Assembly (NCBI RefSeq): GCF_030823405.1
Contig: NZ_JAUSXC010000001.1
Location: 3,083,001-3,147,000, forward strand
Direction of reading: 5' to 3'
From: Chryseobacterium ginsenosidimutans
GTDB taxonomy: Bacteria; Bacteroidota; Bacteroidia; Flavobacteriales; Weeksellaceae
DNA: 64,000 nucleotides
Shown here piece after piece: positions 1 through 9,261 of this stretch (position 1 is its first letter; each line of letters starts with the position of its first letter). A program made the translations under genes and the position numbers. Under the pieces are notes generated by a model. It ran no database searches. It worked only from the letters and a program-made list of their open reading frames with translations, and was not told the origin of the DNA.

Positions 1-541
1 TCCCAGCTGCAATATCAATATGTTCACTCATTTCCCTTTCATCCTGAATTGGCATCTGAGACTGTTCTTCCAAAGATTTGGCACGGCCATCCCAAAATAA
101 AGATTTTGCATATGCAACATTCAGAATACTCATCGCATTCCGGGTTCCGATTTGTCGATCGTGACCGAAAGAAAATGTTCTGCTGTCGCACCAGCCTAAT
201 TCCGGATCGTGACAAGATGCACACGCAATTTGGTTTGATTTTGAAAGACGTGGATCAAAAAAAAGTGTTTTCCCCAACAATTCTTTTTCTGAAGAATATT
301 GATTGTCAGAAGGAAACTGAACATCCGGCAAATGACCGATCTCTGAAAAAGACGGCTTTGATTCCGGATCTAAAATTGGTTTTGGCCACTTCGAAGAATC
401 ACCTGAAGAATATAGTTTTCTCAGGTTATCAATAAAAGCAACTTTTTGGCTGGCTTCTTTTTGTACCGAATTACTTAAGCAATTATTTAAAACAGAAACT
501 AAAAGAAATAAAACCAAAATCCAACTTAAAACATTCTTCAT
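1..541 (-). CDS. Di-haem cytochrome c peroxidase family protein, truncated by window edge
   Basis: Reading the minus strand from an ATG at 541 gives an open frame of 180 codons that runs off the left edge, so only the N-terminal part is present. It begins with a hydrophobic signal and a Cys at residue 21 (LNNC), suggesting a lipoprotein. Residues 107-111 are CASCH, a c-type haem attachment site, inside the family context of LLGKTLFFDPRLS before it and GTRNAMSILNVAY and FWDGRA after it. This matches the N-terminal haem domain of bacterial di-haem cytochrome c peroxidases/MauG-like proteins, which act in the periplasm. An in-frame ATG at 547 is an alternative start. The second haem motif would lie outside the window. 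Confidence 0.88.
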   Translation of the reverse strand, partial: MKNVLSWILVLFLLVSVLNNCLSNSVQKEASQKVAFIDNLRKLYSSGDSSKWPKPILDPESKPSFSEIGHLPDVQFPSDNQYSSEKELLGKTLFFDPRLSKSNQIACASCHDPELGWCDSRTFSFGHDRQIGTRNAMSILNVAYAKSLFWDGRAKSLEEQSQMPIQDEREMSEHIDIAAG

Positions 542-649
542 GGTCATTCGGAGTTTCAGCAAAAGTAAATATTTTTTATTTCTTATCAATTTGAAAATAT
601 TGGCTTTAATAATTAAATCAAATAAAAAATTCAGTCTGCCGTTACTACA

Positions 650-681
650 TTGAACCAATTACTATGAATAGCTTAAATTTG
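650..681 (+). promoter_or_regulatory. Bacteroidota-type promoter for the TonB receptor
   Basis: TAAATTTG at 674-681 fits the -7 consensus TAnnTTTG, with TTG at 650-652 (21-nt spacer) as the -33 element. It lies about 95 nt ahead of the receptor start and implies a leader of roughly 85 nt. Confidence 0.55.
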
Positions 682-774
682 CAGGATTATGATACAGAAT
701 TTCATGACATGTTCACATAATTGGGATTTAATAATCTTACATTTAAACTTTTATTCAAATAATAAACAAACCTA

Positions 775-3111
775 ATGCAAATATTATCCTTGAAAATTGC
801 CACTTCCGCAGCAGCAATTTGTTTCAGCACAATTGTTTTTGCGCAACAGAAATACTCGGTAAGCGGCACTGTAAAAGATAAGAAGAACGGAGAATTGTTA
901 ATAGGAGTCACAGTAAGAGTCGCTGAAGATCCTACAATTTCGGTAATTGCCAACGAATATGGCTTCTATTCTCTTTCACTTCCCAAAGGAACTTATAATT
1001 TAATCGTTTCGAATCCCGGTTTTAAAGATTTTCAACAAAATATCGTTGTTGAAGATAATATTAAACAAAATCTACAGCTTGATTCGGGAGAAACGGACGA
1101 AAGAACGGGAAAAATAGATGAAGTTGTCATTTCCGGGATTAAAAAAGATAAAAATCTTACTTCCGCTCAAATGGGAACGGAAACATTGAGTATTAAAAAC
1201 ATTGAAAAGCTTCCCGTTTTATTCGGGGAAAAAGATGTGATGAAAACGATACAGCTTTTACCAGGAATCAAAAGCAACGGCGAAGGAAGCAGCGGATTCA
1301 GTGTGAGAGGTGGCGCAACCGACCAGAATCTTATCCTGCTTGATGAAGCCGCAGTTTATAATGCATCCCATTTACTTGGTTTTTTCAGCACTTTCAACAG
1401 TGATGCTCTGAAAGATGCAAGTATTATCAAAGGAAACAGCCCGGCTCAATATGGAGGTCGCCTTTCTTCAGTTTTAGATGTTAAAATGAAAGACGGAAAT
1501 AATAAAGATTACAATGTCAACGGAGGAATTGGGTTAATCAGCAGCAGATTAAGTGTTGAAGGCCCTATTCAAAAGGAAAAATCATCATTTATTGTCTCCG
1601 GAAGAAGAACGTATGCCGATCTATTTTTAAAAGGAAGTGAGGATTTTAAAGACAGTAAATTATATTTCTATGATCTTAATTTAAAGGCAAATTATCAGAT
1701 TAATGACAATAACCGTCTTTATTTATCAGGATATTTTGGAAGAGATGTGTTGGGATTAGGCGATACTTTTTCTACAGATTGGGGAAATACGACGGCGACT
1801 TTACGTTGGAACAGCATTATCAGCAGTAAATTATTCTCAAATACTTCATTGATTTACAGTAATTACAACTATAATGTAAGTCTCAGCAGCAACAATAATA
1901 CATTCGGACTTGATTCTAAAATTGAAGACTGGAATCTTAAGCAGGATTTTACTTGGTTTGCAGGAAATAAGCATTCTGTTCGTTTTGGCTTGCAGTCTAT
2001 TTATCATACTATTACGCCAAGCAGTGCTTCGGGAACGAGTGTAAGTAGTTTTCCAAGAAATTCGAGAGATTCATGGGAAAATGCAGTGTATATGAATGAT
2101 GATTTTAAAGCAACTGAAAAACTGACTGTAAATTATGGAATAAGACTTTCTATGTTCAGCGTTTTAGGCGGCGATACTTTTAATACCTATGAAAATGGAA
2201 ATCTAACCGGATCTGAATTTTTAGAAAAAGGAAAATTCGGAAAAACTTATGTTAATCTTGAACCGAGAATTACTGCCAATTACAGAATTAATGAAGTCAG
2301 CAGTGTGAAAGGCGGATATTCCCGAAACACTCAGAATTTACATTTATTGAGCAATAGTGGCAGTGGAAATCCCACCGACCAATGGATCGGAAGCAGCTAT
2401 ACCGTAAAACCTGAAATTGCAGATCAGCTAAGCGTAGGCTACAGCAGAAACTTCAACAACAATAATTATGAGTTGAATGCCGAGATTTATTACAAATCTA
2501 TGCAGAATCAGATTGACTACAAAAACGGAGCGCAAATTAGCTTTGATACTGCAGCAGACGTAGAAAGTGAATTATTATTCGGAAAAGGAAGAGCTTACGG
2601 TTTAGAGTTGATCGCTAAAAAGAAAAGTGGAAAACTGACAGGCTGGATATCCTATACTTTATCGAAAACAGAAAGAAAAATCAACGGAATTAATGATAAT
2701 GAATGGTATAACGCAAGAATGGACAAAACTCACGATCTTTCTATTGTAGCAACATATCAACTGAATCCGAAATGGTCTTTCTCAGGATTATTCGTTTACA
2801 GTACTGGAAATGCAGTGACTTTCCCGACCGGAAAATACGAGCTGAACGGACAAACAATTTTCCAATACAGCAGCAGAAATGCCGACAGAATGCCTGCTTA
2901 TCACAGAATGGATCTGAGTGCGACCTATGAACCTGTTACGAATAAACGTTTTAAAGGATCATGGTCGTTTGGTATTTATAATCTTTACGGACGCGAAAAT
3001 GCCTATACCATTACATTTGAAGACAATCCCGACAAACCGGGAACGACAAGAGCCATGCAGACTTCGCTTTTCCGTTGGGTTCCCAACATCACATATAATT
3101 TCAAATTTTAA
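775..3111 (+). CDS. TonB-dependent receptor with carboxypeptidase-regulatory-like domain
   Basis: The 778-residue protein starts with a signal peptide ending at FAQQ (about residue 24). Residues 26-105 form a CarboxypepD_reg-like beta-sandwich (YSVSGTVKD...GTYNLIVSNPGF). A TonB plug follows at about 120-235, including the phrase GGATDQNLILLDEAAVYN, and then a C-terminal 22-strand-type barrel ending in aromatic YNFKF, the usual outer-membrane insertion signal. The next gene is a DUF4249 lipoprotein 3 nt downstream, so the two form an uptake pair for an unknown ligand. No SusD homologue is present, so this is not a classical glycan-utilisation SusCD pair. The substrate cannot be read from sequence. 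Confidence 0.92.
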   Translation: MQILSLKIATSAAAICFSTIVFAQQKYSVSGTVKDKKNGELLIGVTVRVAEDPTISVIANEYGFYSLSLPKGTYNLIVSNPGFKDFQQNIVVEDNIKQNLQLDSGETDERTGKIDEVVISGIKKDKNLTSAQMGTETLSIKNIEKLPVLFGEKDVMKTIQLLPGIKSNGEGSSGFSVRGGATDQNLILLDEAAVYNASHLLGFFSTFNSDALKDASIIKGNSPAQYGGRLSSVLDVKMKDGNNKDYNVNGGIGLISSRLSVEGPIQKEKSSFIVSGRRTYADLFLKGSEDFKDSKLYFYDLNLKANYQINDNNRLYLSGYFGRDVLGLGDTFSTDWGNTTATLRWNSIISSKLFSNTSLIYSNYNYNVSLSSNNNTFGLDSKIEDWNLKQDFTWFAGNKHSVRFGLQSIYHTITPSSASGTSVSSFPRNSRDSWENAVYMNDDFKATEKLTVNYGIRLSMFSVLGGDTFNTYENGNLTGSEFLEKGKFGKTYVNLEPRITANYRINEVSSVKGGYSRNTQNLHLLSNSGSGNPTDQWIGSSYTVKPEIADQLSVGYSRNFNNNNYELNAEIYYKSMQNQIDYKNGAQISFDTAADVESELLFGKGRAYGLELIAKKKSGKLTGWISYTLSKTERKINGINDNEWYNARMDKTHDLSIVATYQLNPKWSFSGLFVYSTGNAVTFPTGKYELNGQTIFQYSSRNADRMPAYHRMDLSATYEPVTNKRFKGSWSFGIYNLYGRENAYTITFEDNPDKPGTTRAMQTSLFRWVPNITYNFKF

Positions 3112-3114
3112 ATT

Positions 3115-3921
3115 ATGAAAAATATCTTTTTAATCATATTATCCCTGTTTTTAGTAACGTCTTGTGAAAAGGAAATCGATCTCGATTTGGAAGATCAGAG
3201 CGGAAAAATAGTTATCGAAGGAAATGTAACAGATCAGGCAGGACCTTATTTTGTGAAAATAACGAAATCCGCAGCTTTTACAGAAGCTAATCAATATCCA
3301 GCCATAGAAAATGCACAGGTTGTTTTGAGTGACAATACAGGACAGACGGAAACGTTGCAATATGTAGGAAACGGAACCTATAAAACATCAGCTTTCATCG
3401 GACAACCCGGAAAAACTTATACCTTAAAAATCCAAGCTGAAGGACAGCAATACACAGCGCAAAGCACAATGCCGCAAGCTGTTTCTTTTGACGGATTGGA
3501 TCAGGATTCTTTCATGGTCGGAGGTGAAACGAGTTATACTCTTTTACCTATTTTTACAGATCCGTCACCTTTAGGAGATCATTACCTGTTCGTTTATACC
3601 GTGAATAACAATCCTAAGAAATTCTTTTCAGAATTTTCTGACAATGTCAATAACGGATTGCCCAATCAAAGGCCTTTGTTACTTCCTAATGACGATAGTG
3701 ATCCAGACGACATCAAAGTTGTTGTAGGCGATACAATTCACGTCGAAATGCAATGTATAGATGACAAAGTATATACCTTCTACTCTGCCCTTCTTCAATT
3801 GTCAGGAGGCGGTCCCGGTGGAGGAATTACCCCTACAAATCCTCCAAGTAACATCAGTAACGGAGCTTTAGGATACTTTTCGGCCCATACAGTCAGAACA
3901 AGAACTACAGTTATTCAATAA
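3115..3921 (+). CDS. DUF4249 outer-membrane lipoprotein
   Basis: The 268-residue product has a short signal and lipobox LVTSC (Cys17), followed by EKEIDLDLED and an IVIEGNVTDQAGPYFVKITKS segment typical of DUF4249 proteins. In Bacteroidota this family is nearly always encoded next to a TonB-dependent receptor, as here (3-nt gap), and is presumed to be a surface lipoprotein partner for ligand capture. Its function is not established biochemically. A Gly/Pro-rich stretch near residues 225-245 precedes the C-terminus. Confidence 0.88.
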   Translation: MKNIFLIILSLFLVTSCEKEIDLDLEDQSGKIVIEGNVTDQAGPYFVKITKSAAFTEANQYPAIENAQVVLSDNTGQTETLQYVGNGTYKTSAFIGQPGKTYTLKIQAEGQQYTAQSTMPQAVSFDGLDQDSFMVGGETSYTLLPIFTDPSPLGDHYLFVYTVNNNPKKFFSEFSDNVNNGLPNQRPLLLPNDDSDPDDIKVVVGDTIHVEMQCIDDKVYTFYSALLQLSGGGPGGGITPTNPPSNISNGALGYFSAHTVRTRTTVIQ

Positions 3922-3937
3922 AATCTTAAAAATAAAT

Positions 3938-3975
3938 AAAAGCTATTTTGGTAAATCCGGAATAGCTTTTTTTAA
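3938..3975 (+). terminator. Rho-independent terminator after the receptor/DUF4249 operon
   Basis: Arms AAAAGCTATT (3938-3947) and AATAGCTTTT (3961-3970) are complementary, with a 13-nt loop and a T-run. Confidence 0.8.
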
Positions 3976-4071
3976 AATAAACAGGGCAAAAAAAAATATT
4001 TATAAAAATTAATATTATTGATGTAACAAAAACCCACTGTTTGGTGTCTTATATATGCAACATAGTTTTAT

Positions 4072-6249
4072 ATGAAAAATATTTTGATACCTATCGCTTT
4101 ATTAGCGGGTACTTTCACTTTCGCACAAACAGCAAAAGACACTATAAAATCAAAGGAGAAAGAAATAGAAGGAGTTACTGTAACTGTAAGAAAACCAACT
4201 GTAGAATCTAAAGCCGACAGAACAGTTTTCAATGTTTCCAACAGCTCGATTCTCGCAGGAAACACAACCTGGGATGTTTTAAGAATGACGCCTTTGGTAA
4301 GTATTGATAATAATGATGCCATAAAAGCAGAAGGAGAAACCGTTACCGTTTACATCAATGACAGAAAAACGGTTTTCACAGGTAAGGAATTAAAGGAGTA
4401 TTTAAAAACAATTCCTGCCGATAATCTTATGAAAATTGAGGTAATTACCAGTCCGTCTTCACGTTATGAAGCTACAGGATCAGTAATTAATATCGTTTTA
4501 AAAAAACGCGATGATGAAGGTATAAAAGGAAGTGCAACATTTAATAACAGACAAAATACCAAAAATTCACAGTACACGAATTTAAACTTAAATTATCATA
4601 AGAAAAACTTCACGCAGACATTCATCGGAAGTTACAGTGACAATACGAATGTTCAGAGAAGCTCCAGTTTGTACACTTGGTATAAAGATAATGAGAACAA
4701 TCAGATTGACAGTTACGTAATAAGCAGAAGTAAAAGTCCTTCTTTTTCCTCTACTTCAGAATTTGAAATCAATAATAAAAATACCGTAGGAGTTATTTTG
4801 GAATATTACCAGAGTAATTCTACTTCAAATTCGGAAACCAGCAGTATAGATTATAAAAACAATACTTTTAACGAGTCTTACGAGCAAAATCAAAATTCAA
4901 CGGGACTTAACCGTAATCTGGGAACCAATCTTTTTTATAAATGGTATGATAAAGAAAAGAATAAAATTTTAGATGTAAACGTTGGTGCAAACTATTACGG
5001 TCAGTCTGAAGACAGTTATTTCATCAATAATATCATTTCAGCTGCCGATGGACCCTCAACAAAAAATATAGGTGTTCTTTCTGACACAGAAAACAGAAAT
5101 TACTATCTGAAAGTAGATTATACTCAGCCTTTAGGGAAATCGGGTGCAACTTTCGAAGTCGGAGGAAAAATAAATCTTAACAATAATGCTGTTCCAAATA
5201 ATTTATACGGAAAAGTGTTAAGCGGACTCAGCACGAATGATATCTTCCATTATGAGGATAATATCAGTTCATTATATGCCAATTACAGCAGAACTTTTTT
5301 TAAGAAATTAGAGACCAGAGTCGGTATCCGTTACGAATATATTGATTATAAAATGCGTCAGGATGTTGCCGGAACTTCAAGACGAGATTCTTACGGAACT
5401 TTCCTGCCTAATCTATTATTAAAATATAATTTTTCAGACAAATATGATTTAACTTTAACCTACAACCGAAATCTCTGGAGACCATGGTATGCGGAATTCA
5501 ACCCTTTCATGACTCCGAATACTGATGGAATTTACAGCCGCGGAAATATGGATCTGGAACCAAATCCAAGCGACAGAGTTTATATGAAACTGGGAATTTT
5601 GAAGAAATATTTCCTTTCAGCAAGATATTCATTTACCGATCAGGATTACTGGACAGATTATTTACAGGAAAAAATCCCCGATGGCGCAGGTACCAAAGAA
5701 ATTTCCATTACCCAACCTTCCAATTTTAGCGGAAAAGTGCATAAATATTATCTTTACGCAAATACAAACCAGACATTTTTCAAAAATAAATTTACGGTAA
5801 ATCTCGGTCTTGGATGGTATTATATTGACAACAGCGATTTTAATCAAAAAAATAAACTAAAAGGCAGCAGTTACATCAGCTATCTGAGTGCTTCAACTAA
5901 CCTTTCGTACACGAATCTTTTTGATAAAAACATCAATTTGAGTGCATGGGTTGAAGTTTCTAATCAAAATAACGGAAATTCTACAACCAATAAAGCGAAT
6001 GTCTTCCATAATATCTCTGTTACCAAAATATTCCCGAAAACACAGATGGAAGTCAGTTTACAATTAATGAATATTTTCCAGAGACCAAATTATGATGCGA
6101 CAACTTACAATACGGAAGGATACGTAAGAAGTGCTTCAAAATGGGACTGGTACGGCGCTTCTATCTCTTTCGTAAAGCGTTTCGGAAACCAGAAAGTAAA
6201 AGAAAATACCAAAACCGATGTCGAGAAAAACGGCGGCGGCGGAAAATAA
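4072..6249 (+). CDS. Outer-membrane beta-barrel family protein (TonB receptor-like, OMP_b-brl_3)
   Basis: This 725-residue protein has a signal peptide ending near FAQ (residue 19) and a plug-like region at 30-150 with the family phrases TWDVLRMTPLVSI, YINDRK and IEVITSPSSRYEATG. The rest is a long barrel of the OMP_b-brl_3 type. Unlike the receptor at 775 it lacks an obvious carboxypeptidase-like domain before the plug. The C-terminus has a Lys/Asn tail ending GGGGK after the last predicted strand (ISFVKRF). It stands alone between two terminators, so it is monocistronic. The ligand is unknown. Confidence 0.88.
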   Translation: MKNILIPIALLAGTFTFAQTAKDTIKSKEKEIEGVTVTVRKPTVESKADRTVFNVSNSSILAGNTTWDVLRMTPLVSIDNNDAIKAEGETVTVYINDRKTVFTGKELKEYLKTIPADNLMKIEVITSPSSRYEATGSVINIVLKKRDDEGIKGSATFNNRQNTKNSQYTNLNLNYHKKNFTQTFIGSYSDNTNVQRSSSLYTWYKDNENNQIDSYVISRSKSPSFSSTSEFEINNKNTVGVILEYYQSNSTSNSETSSIDYKNNTFNESYEQNQNSTGLNRNLGTNLFYKWYDKEKNKILDVNVGANYYGQSEDSYFINNIISAADGPSTKNIGVLSDTENRNYYLKVDYTQPLGKSGATFEVGGKINLNNNAVPNNLYGKVLSGLSTNDIFHYEDNISSLYANYSRTFFKKLETRVGIRYEYIDYKMRQDVAGTSRRDSYGTFLPNLLLKYNFSDKYDLTLTYNRNLWRPWYAEFNPFMTPNTDGIYSRGNMDLEPNPSDRVYMKLGILKKYFLSARYSFTDQDYWTDYLQEKIPDGAGTKEISITQPSNFSGKVHKYYLYANTNQTFFKNKFTVNLGLGWYYIDNSDFNQKNKLKGSSYISYLSASTNLSYTNLFDKNINLSAWVEVSNQNNGNSTTNKANVFHNISVTKIFPKTQMEVSLQLMNIFQRPNYDATTYNTEGYVRSASKWDWYGASISFVKRFGNQKVKENTKTDVEKNGGGGK

Positions 6250-6270
6250 AATTCTTAATGTTAATTTTCA

Positions 6271-6312
6271 GGACGGATGATGGATTGATTTTCATTGTCC
6301 GTTTTTTGTTTT
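6271..6312 (+). terminator. Terminator after the barrel protein
   Basis: GGAC(G)GATGA pairs with TCATTGTCC across a 10-nt loop, followed by GTTTTTTGTTTT. Confidence 0.65.
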
Positions 6313-6427
6313 AATAAACTGTTTAAAAATTAACTACAAAGATTCAAAAGATTAATACATTAAAATATTTTAATAGATTATAATGGCTTTTGTAACTAAA
6401 AATTCAACTTAAAAAATCCATCCGTAA

Positions 6428-6458
6428 TTCGCATACAACCTTCGTTGTTTTGCATACA
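6428..6458 (+). promoter_or_regulatory. Direct-repeat operator, probable AraC-family binding site
   Basis: GCATACA occurs at 6431-6437 and again at 6452-6458, exactly 21 bp (two helical turns) apart, each preceded by TT[C/T]. Paired direct repeats two turns apart are the usual target of AraC-family dimers. The gene after the reductase encodes such a regulator. The stretch 6313-6505 otherwise shows no gene. Confidence 0.5.
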
Positions 6459-6505
6459 TCAAATCAATTATTTCTGCTGAATTTTGTATCAATAAAATTA
6501 AGAAT

Positions 6506-7513
6506 ATGAATTTGAAACACATTAAATTAGGAAATCAAGGTCTGGAAATTCCAAAAATCGGCTTAGGCTGCATGGGAATGACAGGTTTTGAAGAAGCAAA
6601 CATGTACGGAGAAGCCGATGAAAATGAAGCAATTGCAACCATTCACCGTTCATTTGAATTGGGAGGAAATTTTCTTGACACTGCCGATTTATATGGACCT
6701 TTAAAAAACGAACAGCTCATCGCAAAAGCTATTGGAAACGACCGTGATAAATACATTATTGCCACAAAATTTGGTTGGGAAATCGATGACAATAATAAAG
6801 TAACATGGGCAATCAACGGAACAAAAGAATATGTAAAAAAAGCCGTCGAAAGATCTCTTAAAAATTTAAAAACAGATTACATTGACCTTTATTACATGCA
6901 TCGTCTCGATAAAAACACGCCGATCGAAGAAACTGTAGGTGCAATGAGTGATCTGGTAAAAGAAGGAAAAATAAAATATATCGGGTTGTCGGAAGTTTCT
7001 TCTGAAACAGTAAAAAAAGCTCATGCTGTTCATCCGATTACAGCCGTTCAGAGTGAATATTCTCTGTTTGAAAGAACGGTTGAAGAAAAAGGAGTTTTAA
7101 AAACATTAAACGAATTAGGAATCGGTTTTGTAGCCTATTCACCATTAGGACGCGGATTTTTATCCGGACAAATCCATTCAATCGATGATCTTCCGGAGAA
7201 CGATTTCCGTAGAGCAATTCCGCGTTTTCAGGGAGATTATTTTCAGAAAAACATCGAACTGGTGGAAGCCATCGAAAATATGGCAAAAGAAAGAAATGTC
7301 ACATCTTCACAATTGGCTTTAGCCTGGATTATGAGTAAAGGTATTGTTCCGATTCCGGGGACGAAACGCAGAAAATATGTTGAACAGAATATTGAATCTA
7401 CCAACATTCAATTAAGCGAAAATGATCTTCAAAAACTGGAAAGTATCGTACCTTTAGGAACCGATACAGGAGCGCCCTATGACGAATTCAGTATGGGACT
7501 TTTAGATTATTAA
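6506..7513 (+). CDS. Aldo/keto reductase
   Basis: The 335-residue protein is an NADPH-type aldo/keto reductase of the general stress/YajO-like group. The catalytic tetrad is visible: Asp58 and Tyr63 (DTADLYG), Lys88 (ATKFGW) and His132 (YYMHRLD). The late phrase GIVPIPGTKRRKYVEQNI is the cofactor-binding end of the barrel. It would reduce aldehydes or ketones in the cytosol; the substrate is unknown. An AraC-family regulator begins 14 nt downstream and a matching direct-repeat site lies upstream, so the gene is likely under that regulator's control. Confidence 0.93.
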   Translation: MNLKHIKLGNQGLEIPKIGLGCMGMTGFEEANMYGEADENEAIATIHRSFELGGNFLDTADLYGPLKNEQLIAKAIGNDRDKYIIATKFGWEIDDNNKVTWAINGTKEYVKKAVERSLKNLKTDYIDLYYMHRLDKNTPIEETVGAMSDLVKEGKIKYIGLSEVSSETVKKAHAVHPITAVQSEYSLFERTVEEKGVLKTLNELGIGFVAYSPLGRGFLSGQIHSIDDLPENDFRRAIPRFQGDYFQKNIELVEAIENMAKERNVTSSQLALAWIMSKGIVPIPGTKRRKYVEQNIESTNIQLSENDLQKLESIVPLGTDTGAPYDEFSMGLLDY

Positions 7514-7527
7514 TTTATATTTATAGT

Positions 7528-8433
7528 ATGAATACGATACAGTCTGTTTCCGCTTTTCACCGTTTGCTGTCATTACCAGAACCTAAGCATCCTTTGGTAA
7601 GCGTCATCAATTTATCCGAAAGTGTATTTTTGGATGATGAAATCTGGAAAGGTTTTGTCAATCGGTTTTATTGTGTTGCTTTAAAAAGAGAAGCCACAGG
7701 AAAAGTGAGATACGGACAGCAACATTATGATTATGACAAAGGAGTTTTAAGTTTTACAGCTCCCAATCAGGTTCAGTATCTGGATTTACAGACAATAGAT
7801 TGTGATGGCAAAGGTGATTTATTGATTTTTCATGAAGATTTTTTATTAAAACATCCTTTGGCACAAACCATTTCGAACTTTGGATTTTTCTCTTATGCCG
7901 TAAATGAAGCTTTACATTTATCCGAAGATGAAGAAAATGATTTGCTTGAAATTTTACATAAAATTGATAAAGAATGTCAGCATATCGACAGACATACTCA
8001 GGAAATTATTTTATCCCAAATTGATTTGTTGCTAAATTATTCCAAACGGTTCTACGAAAGGCAGTTTATCACCAGAAAAAACAATAACCATCAGTTATTG
8101 GCAAAGTTTGAGCAATTTTTAAATGATTATTTTAATCAGGAACAAGCTGCAAAAAATGGGCTTTTAACTGTTCAGCAAATCGCTGAAGTGATGAACCTTT
8201 CACCGAATTATTTAAGTGATCTTTTAAGAGTTCATACCGGCCAAAATACACAGCAGCATATTCATGAAAAACTGATCAGTAAAGCAAAAGAGAAACTTTC
8301 ATCAACCCATTTATCAATAAGTGAAATTGCTTATACATTGGGATTTGAGCATGCACAGTCTTTCAGTACTTTATTTAAAAAGAAAACGAATATGGCCCCC
8401 TTGGAATTCAGAGCGAAATTTAAATTTAATTAG
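7528..8433 (+). CDS. AraC family transcriptional regulator
   Basis: The 301-residue protein has an N-terminal cupin-like sensing half with no strong signature and a C-terminal AraC DNA-binding domain at about 200-298. The latter contains two helix-turn-helix units, QQIAEVMNLSPNYLSDLLR and ISEIAYTLGFEHAQSFSTLF. It is co-directional with, and 14 nt after, the aldo/keto reductase, unlike the commoner divergent layout, so reductase and regulator are probably one transcript with autoregulation. A decayed paralogue of this protein family lies at 29475-29845. Confidence 0.92.
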   Translation: MNTIQSVSAFHRLLSLPEPKHPLVSVINLSESVFLDDEIWKGFVNRFYCVALKREATGKVRYGQQHYDYDKGVLSFTAPNQVQYLDLQTIDCDGKGDLLIFHEDFLLKHPLAQTISNFGFFSYAVNEALHLSEDEENDLLEILHKIDKECQHIDRHTQEIILSQIDLLLNYSKRFYERQFITRKNNNHQLLAKFEQFLNDYFNQEQAAKNGLLTVQQIAEVMNLSPNYLSDLLRVHTGQNTQQHIHEKLISKAKEKLSSTHLSISEIAYTLGFEHAQSFSTLFKKKTNMAPLEFRAKFKFN

Positions 8434-8512
8434 ATATTTTTAATCATAACTGAAAATAGCCTTTCATAAATCAAGCTTTGGCATAGATATTATTGTATAT
8501 GTAAAAACATTT

Positions 8513-8797
8513 ATGATGGAAAATATTTTTGAGAATAAAGATTTAATAAACAGGTATTTAATTTTAAGTGTTTGGCAACAGTTCAACTTAAAAATTGACT
8601 TAAAAGGCGAATATATTTTTGCAGAAAATATTGTTTCAAAAAAAACGATTATTGCTGCTACTTTTTCGGATAAAATATTATCTCAGCCAATTATCAAAAC
8701 ATTTTTGTCATCAATTATAACCCAAATTAATATTGGGAATTTAGACACCGATTTTATAAAAAATCAGTTAATTTTTTTTAGAAAGCAGACGAAATAA
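8513..8797 (+). CDS. Hypothetical protein (94 aa)
   Basis: I do not recognise this family. The protein starts MMENIF and is mixed alpha/beta, with no signal peptide, membrane segment or cysteine motif. It sits alone between the AraC gene and a strong bidirectional terminator, with its stop 5 nt before the hairpin, which supports it as a real transcribed gene. The base composition resembles the flanks. A second in-frame Met at residue 2 makes the exact start uncertain by one codon. Confidence 0.5.
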   Translation: MMENIFENKDLINRYLILSVWQQFNLKIDLKGEYIFAENIVSKKTIIAATFSDKILSQPIIKTFLSSIITQINIGNLDTDFIKNQLIFFRKQTK

Positions 8798-8801
8798 TCT
8801 A

Positions 8802-8833
8802 CAAAATCCCCACATCCGAATGTGGGGATTTTG
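8802..8833. terminator. Bidirectional terminator between convergent genes
   Basis: A perfect 14-bp stem (8802-8815 against 8820-8833, loop CCGA) with A-run and T-run on opposite sides serves both the plus-strand 94-aa gene and the minus-strand signalling operon. Confidence 0.85.
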
Positions 8834-8852
8834 ATATATTGTAAATATTTAT

Positions 8853-9224
8853 TCAATTTTTTTCTTGGATATATTTTGCAACTTTATCTTCAAGATCATC
8901 TAAATTAAACGGTTTGGCTACATAATCATCTGCCTGAGCTTCTTCCGCCAGAGCTACAATATCATTATTTGCCGTTACATAAATCACGGGAATCGTTTTA
9001 AATTCTTCATGTTTTTTCAGAAGCTTTGTTGCCTCCACTCCACCGATTTTCGGAATCCAGTTATCCATCAAAATAACGTCCGGTCTGTACTGTTCTACTT
9101 TTTCCAAAATATCATGTGAAGTTTCTGAAATTTCGACCTGATAACCATTCTCCTCAAAAATGATGGTAATCACTTCCAAAATAGCTGTATCATCATCAAA
9201 AATCAAAATTTTCTTTTTGCTCAT
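8853..9224 (-). CDS. Single-domain response regulator (REC)
   Basis: The 123-residue protein is a lone receiver domain. The acidic pocket is DDD at 10-12, the phosphoacceptor is Asp54 in LMDNWIP, and the switch Thr84 and Lys104 (KPF) are present. With no output domain it must act by protein contact or as a phosphate shuttle. It is the last gene of the minus-strand operon that starts with the REC-PAS kinase at 16148, separated from cheB by 37 nt. Confidence 0.92.
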   Translation of the reverse strand: MSKKKILIFDDDTAILEVITIIFEENGYQVEISETSHDILEKVEQYRPDVILMDNWIPKIGGVEATKLLKKHEEFKTIPVIYVTANNDIVALAEEAQADDYVAKPFNLDDLEDKVAKYIQEKN

Positions 9225-9261
9225 ATTAGTTATATTTAACTTTAGTTAGGGGTTATTTTTA

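Noticed and set aside
49..435. Plus-strand 128-codon open frame
   Set aside because: It is the antisense shadow of the cytochrome c peroxidase gene on the minus strand, which carries the CASCH haem motif and a signal sequence.
775..3921. SusCD-type polysaccharide utilisation locus
   Set aside because: The partner of the receiver is a DUF4249 lipoprotein, not SusD, and no glycoside hydrolases or carbohydrate regulators are nearby.
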